Position numbers and translations under genes: made by a program | DNA from: Arcobacter sp. CECT 8983 | GTDB lineage: Bacteria > Campylobacterota > Campylobacteria > Campylobacterales > Arcobacteraceae | NCBI RefSeq assembly: GCF_004118855.1 | Contig: NZ_PDKF01000004.1 | Span: forward strand, 95,594 to 159,593 | DNA length: 64,000 nucleotides | Direction: 5' to 3' | Part shown: positions 45,231 to 52,820 of the stretch, piece after piece | How positions within the stretch are numbered: position 1 is the first letter of the stretch | Layout: each line of letters starts with the position of its first letter | Notes under the pieces: generated by a model | Told to the model about the DNA's origin: nothing | The model's input: the letters and a program-made list of their open reading frames with translations, nothing else | Databases searched by the model: none

Positions 45231-47335
45231 GAAAAAATACAAACCTTATCTCTTCCTGTTTCTTTTGCTTTATATAAAGCCTTATCTGCATTTATATATA
45301 ACTCTTTACTTTTCATATCTTCTTCTAAGAATGCAATTCCACATGAAATAGTTACAACAGATGCCGATTTACTTGTATTATGTTTTATATTTAGTTTTTT
45401 AATATTTTCTTTAAATTCATTAGCATAATTTAAAGCTTCATCCTTATTTTTAGGGAAAAGTAATACCGCAAACTCTTCTCCTCCTAGTCTAAAGGTATGA
45501 GAATCTAACTTATTAAAGTACTCTCTTAAACTATTTGATATCTTAAATAAAGTTTCATCTCCTTGTTGATGTCCATAAGTATCATTATAGTCTTTGAAAT
45601 AGTCGATATCTAACATAAATAAAGAAAATAGTTTATTCTTTTGTTTTGCTATTTTTATACCATCTTCTATTTTTTTATTAAAATATCGTCTATTAAATAG
45701 TTTAGTTAATTCATCAGTTATTGAGATTTCTTCAATTCTTTTTTTATCTGTTATGTCATGCTTAATAGCTGTATATCCAATTTTCTTATTATTTTCATAT
45801 ATTGGTTGAATAATGATATCTACCCAATAGCTTTGACCATCCTTTTTTCTATTTTTTATTTCACCTTTATAAATATTATTCTTTTTAAGTTGTTGCCATA
45901 TATTCTTATAAAAAGAGTCTTCAATCTCAGGGTCTCTAATAATACTATGGGTTTTTCCAATTAATTCTTCTTTTTTATACCCTGAAATATTACAAAAAGC
46001 TTGAGAGACTTCAATAATATTTCCTTCAATATCTGTAGTAGAACTGATTACATGTTCATTTATAATCTTATTATATCTTTCAATTTTTTCATAGTCATTA
46101 TTTCTTTGTTCCAAAATCTTATTTAGATTACTTGCTAATGTTTTAAACTCTTTATATGCTAAATTATGTACATTTATCTTTTTTAATTCTTTTGTTGCAA
46201 TACTAAATTCATTGATAAAATTCTTAATATGATTATTTATTAAAGATGAGGTCTTCTTTGTAATAAGATAAATAATTAAAATAATAAATATAATAAATAA
46301 AAATCCTACTTCTAATTGAAAAAATACACTATTTTTTAAAAATAGTTTTTTTTGTTCTATGATTTCATCTATCTCATCAATATAAGCGCCCGTTCCTATA
46401 ATCCAACCCCATTTTTCAAATCTTTTTACAAAGGCAATTTTTTTATATTTTTCTTCTGAATCAAGCTTTCTAAATTTATAAGTAACAAAACCACCTTCTT
46501 TTTTAGAAGAGATATCAAGTTGTTCTTTTAATAATTCATAGTTTGGATGGTCAATTGCAGGAGATTGCTTTTCTCCATTAAAAATTAATGCTTTTTTATT
46601 AATTGTGTTAAGAAAAATGTAGCCATTTTCTTCATACCTGATTGAAGCAATATAATTTAATATTTCATCTTTTACAGTTTGTTCTATGTCATCTAAATAT
46701 TCACCTATTCCAATATGCCAATTAAAAGGTTCAAAATTTCTAATATAAGATAGTTTTGGAAACTGCTTTGCATTTTTAATATCAGGCTTTATAAAATAGT
46801 TCTTAACAAAACCAGAACCATGTTTTAGTGCAATTATACTTTGTTTTCTAATTATATATTCACCAGTAGAATCATGCATATTCCAAACATTTTTGAAAGT
46901 ATCTAAATAGGATTTTTTATTAAATAAAATAGCTCTTCCTGTATTGCTATTTATATAGTAGTAGCTTCTTTTATTTGAAAAACTATAGTTTTTCAAAATA
47001 TTTACAATAAGTTTTTTTATTTCATCATCACTTTTTTTATCTTTATATTCTCTATAAATAAGCATTGCCGTGTTGTAAGCATTATCAACTTTTTGTTTTA
47101 GTTCAATTCTTAATTTTTCATTTGCTTCTTTTTCTTTAAACTCTATATAGTTGTAAACTTTTTCAACTTCTTTTTCTAAATGATTTTTCTTTTGCTTTAA
47201 ATAAGTTTTTTTTATTTCATTACTCTCTTGTAGAAAGTTATTATATTGAAAAAGAATAGTTACAAGAAGAACAAAGATAACAGAAATAACAGATACAAAA
47301 AATATGGACTTTGAAATAAAATTAGAAATTTTCAT
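45227..47335 (-). CDS. Tandem-Cache, PAS, GGDEF diguanylate cyclase
   Basis: 702 residues. A first membrane segment (about 9-30), a coiled-coil and two related Cache_2-type domains (ending WHIGIGEYLDDIE and WGWIIGTGAYIDEID) precede a second membrane segment at about 340-362. A PAS domain follows (about 430-540), then a GGDEF domain with GGEEF at 618-622. No RxxD inhibitory site is seen, so feedback inhibition may be absent. No EAL domain. It probably makes c-di-GMP in response to a small-molecule ligand. Confidence 0.88.
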   Translation of the reverse strand: MKISNFISKSIFFVSVISVIFVLLVTILFQYNNFLQESNEIKKTYLKQKKNHLEKEVEKVYNYIEFKEKEANEKLRIELKQKVDNAYNTAMLIYREYKDKKSDDEIKKLIVNILKNYSFSNKRSYYYINSNTGRAILFNKKSYLDTFKNVWNMHDSTGEYIIRKQSIIALKHGSGFVKNYFIKPDIKNAKQFPKLSYIRNFEPFNWHIGIGEYLDDIEQTVKDEILNYIASIRYEENGYIFLNTINKKALIFNGEKQSPAIDHPNYELLKEQLDISSKKEGGFVTYKFRKLDSEEKYKKIAFVKRFEKWGWIIGTGAYIDEIDEIIEQKKLFLKNSVFFQLEVGFLFIIFIILIIYLITKKTSSLINNHIKNFINEFSIATKELKKINVHNLAYKEFKTLASNLNKILEQRNNDYEKIERYNKIINEHVISSTTDIEGNIIEVSQAFCNISGYKKEELIGKTHSIIRDPEIEDSFYKNIWQQLKKNNIYKGEIKNRKKDGQSYWVDIIIQPIYENNKKIGYTAIKHDITDKKRIEEISITDELTKLFNRRYFNKKIEDGIKIAKQKNKLFSLFMLDIDYFKDYNDTYGHQQGDETLFKISNSLREYFNKLDSHTFRLGGEEFAVLLFPKNKDEALNYANEFKENIKKLNIKHNTSKSASVVTISCGIAFLEEDMKSKELYINADKALYKAKETGRDKVCIFS

Positions 47336-47373
47336 AAGAAATTATATCTTACTTAAATAATAAATGCAATTTT

Positions 47374-47412
47374 GTTAATACTAGGTTAATAATAAATTTA
47401 AAAGTGGTTAAA
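47374..47412 (+). promoter_or_regulatory. Phased GTTAA repeats upstream of the CpxP-like operon
   Basis: GTTAAT at 47374-47379, GTTAAT at 47385-47390 and GTTAAA at 47407-47412. Start-to-start spacing is 11 and 22 bases, i.e. one and two helical turns, as in binding sites for OmpR-family regulators. The array ends just before a possible -10 (CATAAT at 47423). Probably bound by the response regulator encoded downstream. Confidence 0.5.
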
Positions 47413-47451
47413 AAGGCAATGTCATAATTTTATAAATAAAAAGGAGTTATT

Positions 47452-47922
47452 ATGAAAAAAAGTCTACTTATATCAATGGCATTGGCTACAGTTTTAGCAA
47501 CAGGAGTTTATGCAAAAGGCAATATGAATAGCAGTGGTTGTGATTATCAAAAATCACAAAAAATGATGAAGAAATCTCATCATAGAGGATTTATGTCTTT
47601 TGTTTATAACTTAGATTTAGATGATAAACAAAAACAGGAAATTCAAACTATTAGAAAACAGATGATGGAAAAAAGATTTTCTAAAAATGAGAGTGCATTT
47701 ACATCAACAGATTTTGATAAAGAAAAATATATTCAGATAATGAAACAAAAAAGACAGAATATGATAGAATCAAAAGCTGAAATGATTGATAAGGTTTATA
47801 AGGTTTTAAATAAAGACCAAAAACAACAATTAAAACAGATGATGGATAAACGAAAAGAAAGATTCTCTTCTATGATGAAAAAAAGGATGAACTTTGATAA
47901 AAATTGCAATGGTAGAGGATGA
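47452..47922 (+). CDS. CpxP/Spy-like periplasmic stress protein
   Basis: 156 residues with a signal peptide (about 1-22). The mature part is basic, Met/Lys/Gln-rich and helical. Two LTxxQ-like motifs are seen as LDDKQKQEIQ and LNKDQKQQLKQ, the signature of CpxP, Spy and CnrX-like proteins. These bind misfolded proteins or metals and restrain the sensor kinase. A strong AAGGAG precedes the ATG. The kinase and regulator genes overlap directly downstream. Confidence 0.75.
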   Translation: MKKSLLISMALATVLATGVYAKGNMNSSGCDYQKSQKMMKKSHHRGFMSFVYNLDLDDKQKQEIQTIRKQMMEKRFSKNESAFTSTDFDKEKYIQIMKQKRQNMIESKAEMIDKVYKVLNKDQKQQLKQMMDKRKERFSSMMKKRMNFDKNCNGRG

Positions 47923-48577
47923 TTTAGAATTAGCTGATGTTCTAACTCAATATTTAAAGCAATATAACATTGAAGTTACAAACTACGAGGAGCCTTTTTT
48001 GGCTCTAAGTAGTTTAAAAATGCAAAAGTATGATTTACTAATTTTAGATTTAACCCTTCCAGGAATGGATGGACTAGATGTGTGCAAAGAAGTTGTAAAA
48101 AACTTTGATATTCCAATTATTATTTCAAGTGCAAGAAGTGATATTACAGATAAAGTTACAGCTTTGCAACTTGGAGCTGATGACTACCTTCCAAAGCCTT
48201 ATGATCCAAGAGAATTAGAAGTTCGAATAAAAACTATCCTAAGAAGATTTAATCATAAAATAATAGAAGAAAAAAATGATATTAAAAGAGTTTTTGAGTT
48301 AAATTGTGATAAAAAAGAGATTACAAAAAATGGTAAGTTTGTTAAGCTAACAGCCGCTGAATATGAAGTTTTATCTCTTATGTTAAAAAGAGAAGGTTTT
48401 ATAATAAGTAGAGAAGATATTTTTGATAACTCAAATCTACTTAATTCAGATTATGAAAATTCTGGCTCTTTAGCTGTTATAATAAATAGGATAAGACAAA
48501 AAATTGAAGATAATCCAAAAGAACCAAAATATCTTCACACAATAAGAGGAATGGGGTATAAATTTACAAATGAATAG
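47894..48577 (+). CDS. OmpR-family response regulator (CpxR-like)
   Basis: 227 residues: receiver domain with phospho-acceptor Asp52 (LILDLTLPGMDG), conserved Lys in LPKPYDPREL, and a C-terminal winged helix ending IRGMGYKFTNE. The TTG start lies inside the preceding gene and follows AAGGA by 7 bases, which supports it. The gene overlaps the CpxP-like gene by 29 bases and the kinase gene by 8, so all three are translated as a unit. Phased repeats upstream of the operon are its likely target. Confidence 0.9.
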   Translation: MIKIAMVEDDLELADVLTQYLKQYNIEVTNYEEPFLALSSLKMQKYDLLILDLTLPGMDGLDVCKEVVKNFDIPIIISSARSDITDKVTALQLGADDYLPKPYDPRELEVRIKTILRRFNHKIIEEKNDIKRVFELNCDKKEITKNGKFVKLTAAEYEVLSLMLKREGFIISREDIFDNSNLLNSDYENSGSLAVIINRIRQKIEDNPKEPKYLHTIRGMGYKFTNE

Positions 48578-49808
48578 ACAATCTTTATTTTTTACAATTA
48601 CTGTTACGTTTATTATTTCACTTGTTTTAGTTGTAGTTAGTTTTATAATTATAATGATAGGAAATCAAAAGAGGTTAGAGCATCATCTTTTTGAAAGGTA
48701 TCAGCCTTTAACAAAAATGATTTATAAACAACATTATAAGTTTGGAAAATTAAATGAGGAGTTTAAAAAGAGTTTAGAACCTTTTAATTATGACTTGTTT
48801 TTAAAGAAAAACAGAATTGATTCTATAACTTATAATCCAAATACAAAAGTACTTGCTGAAAGAAGATTTAGAGGTATTATTATGAGAGTACTTCAATTAA
48901 AAGATAGACAATTTTTATATTTAAATAGAAAAGGAAAAACCTTTTTAGTAGAAGATAAAAATGAATTTACTCAAAATAGTTCTATTTATATAATTTCAGT
49001 ATTTGCAATTATTTTAATTACTCTGATTCTTTCATTTTTAGTGACACTAAGAAAGTTAATGCCATTAAAAATACTAAAAGATAAAGTTGGCACTTTAGGT
49101 GATGAAAATTTTGATTTTGAGTGTTGCGATACTGATAAAAAAGATGAAGTTTCATTACTTGCTTTAGAGTTTAAAAGAAGTGCCAAAAAACTAAAAGAGT
49201 TAAAAGAAGCTAGAAATATATTTATTAGAAATATGATGCACGAACTAAAAACTCCTATTACAAAAGGGAAGTTTTTAGCAGAGATTGAAAGAAATAAAGA
49301 AAATGATGAAAAATTAAAAGAAGTATTTAATAGACTTGAGCTTTTAATTAATGAATTTGCTTCTATAGAAGAGTTAATATCTTCTAAAAATGTAGATAAA
49401 AAAATATATTTCTTAAATGATGTTTTAGATAATGCAAAAGATATTTTAATGTTAGAAGATAAAGATATTGAAGAAAAACACGATAACTTAAAGCTTGAAG
49501 TAAACTTTAAACTATTTTCAATCGCATTAAAAAATCTAATTGACAATGCAATAAAATACTCAAATGATAAAAAAGTATTAGTAAAAACTGAAGGTGAAAA
49601 TATTATCTTTGAAAATGGTGGCAAGCCTTTAGAATTTGATTTAGAAAACTATTATGAACCTTTCTTTGCAAATGAAAAAAGTGCTAATAATTCATTTGGT
49701 TTAGGACTTTATATTGTTCACAATATTTTGAAAGCAAATAATTATAGTTTAGAGTATAAATATGAAGATGAGAAAAATATTTTTATTTGTAAAAAGGAAA
49801 AGAAATAG
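48570..49808 (+). CDS. Sensor histidine kinase (CpxA-like)
   Basis: 412 residues. Two membrane segments (about 7-30 and 139-160) flank a periplasmic domain of about 105 residues; a HAMP-like linker leads to the H box with His224 (MMHELKTPITKG). The ATPase part has an N box (LKNLIDNAIKYSN) and G box (FGLGLYIVHNIL). It should phosphorylate the regulator encoded just upstream. The stop TAG overlaps the proposed ATA start of the next gene. Confidence 0.9.
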   Translation: MNRQSLFFTITVTFIISLVLVVVSFIIIMIGNQKRLEHHLFERYQPLTKMIYKQHYKFGKLNEEFKKSLEPFNYDLFLKKNRIDSITYNPNTKVLAERRFRGIIMRVLQLKDRQFLYLNRKGKTFLVEDKNEFTQNSSIYIISVFAIILITLILSFLVTLRKLMPLKILKDKVGTLGDENFDFECCDTDKKDEVSLLALEFKRSAKKLKELKEARNIFIRNMMHELKTPITKGKFLAEIERNKENDEKLKEVFNRLELLINEFASIEELISSKNVDKKIYFLNDVLDNAKDILMLEDKDIEEKHDNLKLEVNFKLFSIALKNLIDNAIKYSNDKKVLVKTEGENIIFENGGKPLEFDLENYYEPFFANEKSANNSFGLGLYIVHNILKANNYSLEYKYEDEKNIFICKKEKK

Positions 49809-50941
49809 AATACGATATTGTAGTAATTGGAGCAGGTGCAAGTGGTTTGATGTTTGCATCACAAGTTAAAAATAAAAAGATTGCAATAATAGAATCAAAC
49901 CCTAAAATTGGACAAAAAATAAAAATAAGTGGTGGAGCAAAGTGCAATATCACAAATGAAAATGTAAGTTTTAAAAACTATTTAGGAGATAAAGAGTTTG
50001 TAAAAAATAGTTTAGACTTTTTCTCAAATAAAGATTTATTAAACTTTTTAAATAAAAATGGTGTTTACCCTAAAGTAAATCCTAAAATAGTAAAAGGAAC
50101 TTATTTTTGTAACTCTTCTTCTGATGTTATAGACATGTTTACAAAACTAACTTCTCATACAAAAAAGTTTTTAAATACAAAAGTTTTAGATGTAAGGTAT
50201 GATAAAGAGTTTTTAATAAATACTTCTAAGGGGGTATTCAAAGCAAAAAATTTAGTAGTTGCTAGTGGAGGTTTATCTTATGCAAGTGTTGGAGCTTCTC
50301 CAATTGCTTATGACATAGCAAAAGAGTTTGGACATGAAATAATACCTACAAAACCAGCATTGGTTGGTTTTACAGTTCAAAAAGAGCAGTTTTGGTTTAA
50401 AAAACTTAGTGGTATTTCTTGTGAAGTAGATATAAAAGTAGATGAAAAAAAGTTTAATGGAAAACTTCTTTTTGCTCACAAAGGCTGTTCTGGACCTGCT
50501 GTGTTAAATGCTTCTTTATATTGGCAAAAAGGAAAGATAACTATTGATTTTATGCCTAAAAAGAAATTAGAACCTTTACTTAAAGGAAATAAAAATATCT
50601 CTACGGCTTTACCTTTACCAAAAAGATTTATGCAAGAATTTTTAGACTCAATTGAATTAGAAGATAAACCAGTTAGTAAACTCTCAAATGAAGAGAAAGA
50701 TAAATTAAAAACCATAAAAAATTATGAATTTTCACCTGCTGGAACTTTTGGATATACAAAAGCAGAAGTTACAAGTGGTGGAATAGATACAGAGTTTATA
50801 GATAAAGATAGTTTTGAAAGTAAACATCAAAAAAATTTATATTTCTTAGGTGAATGTTTAGAGCCAACTGGAGAATTAGGTGGATACAATTTTCAACTAT
50901 ATTTTTCTCAAGCTTACCTTTGTGCAAGTAGTTTCAATTAA
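49805..50941 (+). CDS. HI0933/YhiN-family FAD-dependent oxidoreductase, apparent ATA start
   Basis: 378 residues if started at the ATA at 49805. The dinucleotide-binding motif VVIGAGASGL lies at residues of about 6-15, before any ATG, GTG or TTG in the frame; an in-frame stop at 49790 closes it upstream. AAGGA at 49794-49798 is 6 bases before the ATA. Other family features are SGGAKCNITN, ASGGLSYASVG and a C-terminal GELGGYNFQ. Starting at the later TTG or ATG (49847/49850) would delete the FAD site. The substrate of this family is not known. Confidence 0.75.
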   Translation: MEYDIVVIGAGASGLMFASQVKNKKIAIIESNPKIGQKIKISGGAKCNITNENVSFKNYLGDKEFVKNSLDFFSNKDLLNFLNKNGVYPKVNPKIVKGTYFCNSSSDVIDMFTKLTSHTKKFLNTKVLDVRYDKEFLINTSKGVFKAKNLVVASGGLSYASVGASPIAYDIAKEFGHEIIPTKPALVGFTVQKEQFWFKKLSGISCEVDIKVDEKKFNGKLLFAHKGCSGPAVLNASLYWQKGKITIDFMPKKKLEPLLKGNKNISTALPLPKRFMQEFLDSIELEDKPVSKLSNEEKDKLKTIKNYEFSPAGTFGYTKAEVTSGGIDTEFIDKDSFESKHQKNLYFLGECLEPTGELGGYNFQLYFSQAYLCASSFN

Positions 50942-50956
50942 AAAGAAACAATTTCT

Positions 50957-50985
50957 TTGATTATAAAGTGACAATGAGATATAAT
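50957..50985 (+). promoter_or_regulatory. Promoter of the CZB receptor-kinase operon
   Basis: TTGATT at 50957-50962 and TATAAT at 50980-50985 with a 17-base spacer, 31 bases before the first gene. A small hairpin (AAAGAAA with TTTCTTT) just upstream may end the previous transcript. Confidence 0.55.
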
Positions 50986-51015
50986 CTTAACTTAATTTTA
51001 AAAAAATATTAAGGC

Positions 51016-52425
51016 ATGAAAATGTTTTTTTCTAAATCAAAGAAAAACAATGAAGAAGTAGAAAACTTAAAAAATGAGCTTGCATTATTAAAAGAAGAGA
51101 TATCTTTAAAAGATAAGAAAATTAATAATTTAGAGAATAGACTCCAATTAATCTCAAGTGATGAAGAAAAAGTTGAAAAACTAGAAAAAGAGAATGTGTT
51201 TTTTAAAAGACTTGCCCAAATCTCACAAGAAGAAGGCTTAGTTGCATTTAATACAAATGATGAAGTTTTATTTATAAACAAAAGAGCAAAATCTCATAAA
51301 CTTGACACTCAAGCTTTATTAAAAGCAATCAAAAGTGGAAGTGACACTGTTGTTTTAAACGATTGTGAAGCTTCAATTTTATTAGAAAAATATGATGATA
51401 AGATAATTGCTTCATTAAAACAAACATCTATTCATGATAATAAAGAAGGTGGTTTATTACAAAGACATAATATAAATATGACCAATTCTTTAACTTCAAC
51501 GCAAAATGCATATTTAGACCTGTTAGAGGAACTTCAAAGTATGATGAAAGAGTCTAAAGAAACAGCAGAAGGTTCAACAAAAGGTTTAAACCTAACAAAT
51601 GATATTGTAAGTGATACTGAAAATTTACATAATGAAATAGAGATAGAACATGAAGTTGTAAACTCATTGGTTTCAAAAAGTAAAGATATTTCAAATGTTA
51701 TTACAATAATTCAAGAAATTGCTTTTCAAACAAATATTTTATCATTAAATGCAGCAGTAGAAGCAGCAACAGCTGGGGAAGCAGGAAAAGGCTTTGCAGT
51801 TGTAGCACAAGAAGTGAGAAACTTAGCAAATAGATCTGCCCAAGCAGCTTCTAAAATCAAAGATGTAGTAGATTCTATTCAAGAAGAAACACACAAAATA
51901 AAAAATAGTTCTGATGTTGTTTCTAAAGTAGTTGGGGAAACTAAAAGTAGAATAGAGGTTTTAAGTGAGCTAATGAATGGCTTCCAAAGAAACTCAAGTA
52001 GGTCTGTTTATGAAGTAGAAAGTGTTTCTAATAAAATCTTTATTAACTTAGCAAAACTAGATCATGTAATTTATAAAAACAATTTATATCAATTAATTTT
52101 TGGTGCAGAACATAACTTTAAAGCAGTTGATCATCATAATTGTAGATTAGGTAAATGGTATGATTCAGGACTAGGAAAAGAAGAGTTTAGTTTTGTTCCT
52201 TCGTATAGACATCTAGAGCATTGCCATTCAATTGTACATAAAGAAGCAAATGAATTAGCAAAAGAGTGTTCAGGACATGAAATTTCTTGTTCTAAAGAAT
52301 TAATTGAACAAAAAATTTCATTAGTTGAAGATGCTAGTGAAGATGTATTTATTTACTTAGATAGAATTTTAGAAGAGAAAAATACAGCTGTTATGAAAGA
52401 AGCAGCAAATAAACTATTTAATTAA
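51016..52425 (+). CDS. Soluble methyl-accepting chemotaxis protein with C-terminal CZB zinc domain
   Basis: 469 residues with no membrane segment. An N-terminal coiled-coil (about 10-70) leads to a small PAS-like domain (about 75-145), then the chemoreceptor signalling hairpin with the tip [20 protein letters not shown] and [15 protein letters not shown]. The last 130 residues form a CZB domain: [17 protein letters not shown] and [16 protein letters not shown] supply the conserved His and Cys zinc ligands. CZB domains sense zinc or hypochlorous acid. It is the first gene of an operon with a receiver and two kinases, unlike most receptors. Confidence 0.9.
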   Translation: MKMFFSKSKKNNEEVENLKNELALLKEEISLKDKKINNLENRLQLISSDEEKVEKLEKENVFFKRLAQISQEEGLVAFNTNDEVLFINKRAKSHKLDTQALLKAIKSGSDTVVLNDCEASILLEKYDDKIIASLKQTSIHDNKEGGLLQRHNINMTNSLTSTQNAYLDLLEELQSMMKESKETAEGSTKGLNLTNDIVSDTENLHNEIEIEHEVVNSLVSKSKDISNVITIIQEIAFQTNILSLNAAVEAATAGEAGKGFAVVAQEVRNLANRSAQAASKIKDVVDSIQEETHKIKNSSDVVSKVVGETKSRIEVLSELMNGFQRNSSRSVYEVESVSNKIFINLAKLDHVIYKNNLYQLIFGAEHNFKAVDHHNCRLGKWYDSGLGKEEFSFVPSYRHLEHCHSIVHKEANELAKECSGHEISCSKELIEQKISLVEDASEDVFIYLDRILEEKNTAVMKEAANKLFN

Positions 52426-52437
52426 TAGGAAAATAAA

Positions 52438-52815
52438 ATGGAAGAAAAAATTTATGATATTGCAGTAGTTGATGATGAAATAGAGATTTTACAAATAATT
52501 GAAAAATTTCTAAAAAGAAAAAATAAGTATAGAGTAACAACTTTTACAAACCCTAAAATTGCCCTTGACTCTTGTATTAAAACTAAGTATGATTTAATAT
52601 TATTAGATATTATGATGCCAGAAATGGATGGTATAGAATTTTTAGAAAAAATCAAAAAAGAAATACCAAAACAAAAAGTTTGTATGATGACAGCATATTC
52701 AACTTTAGATAAAGTTTTAAAGTCCCATAAACAAGGTGCTGAGAACTATATAATGAAACCGTTTCCATCATTAGAAACATTAAATGAAAAAATAAATACA
52801 CTTTTAAAGAATTAA
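52438..52815 (+). CDS. Single-domain response regulator (CheY-like)
   Basis: 125 residues, receiver only. Acidic pocket DDE at about 12-14, phospho-acceptor Asp57 (LLDIMMPEMDG), Thr/Ala switch region (MMTAYS) and Lys in NYIMKPFP. No output domain, so it must act by protein contact. An AGGAAAATAAA leader precedes the ATG. Lies between the CZB receptor and the two kinase-like genes and is the only receiver in that operon. Confidence 0.9.
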   Translation: MEEKIYDIAVVDDEIEILQIIEKFLKRKNKYRVTTFTNPKIALDSCIKTKYDLILLDIMMPEMDGIEFLEKIKKEIPKQKVCMMTAYSTLDKVLKSHKQGAENYIMKPFPSLETLNEKINTLLKN

Positions 52816-52820
52816 TTTAA

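Noticed and set aside
48986..49624. 212-codon open frame on the minus strand
   Set aside because: Fully covered by the kinase gene with its conserved H and N boxes; Ser/Phe-rich translation is typical of a shadow frame.
49847..50941. TTG/ATG start for the HI0933-family gene
   Set aside because: It would remove the GxGxxG FAD-binding motif encoded in frame immediately upstream, so it is very unlikely to be the real start.
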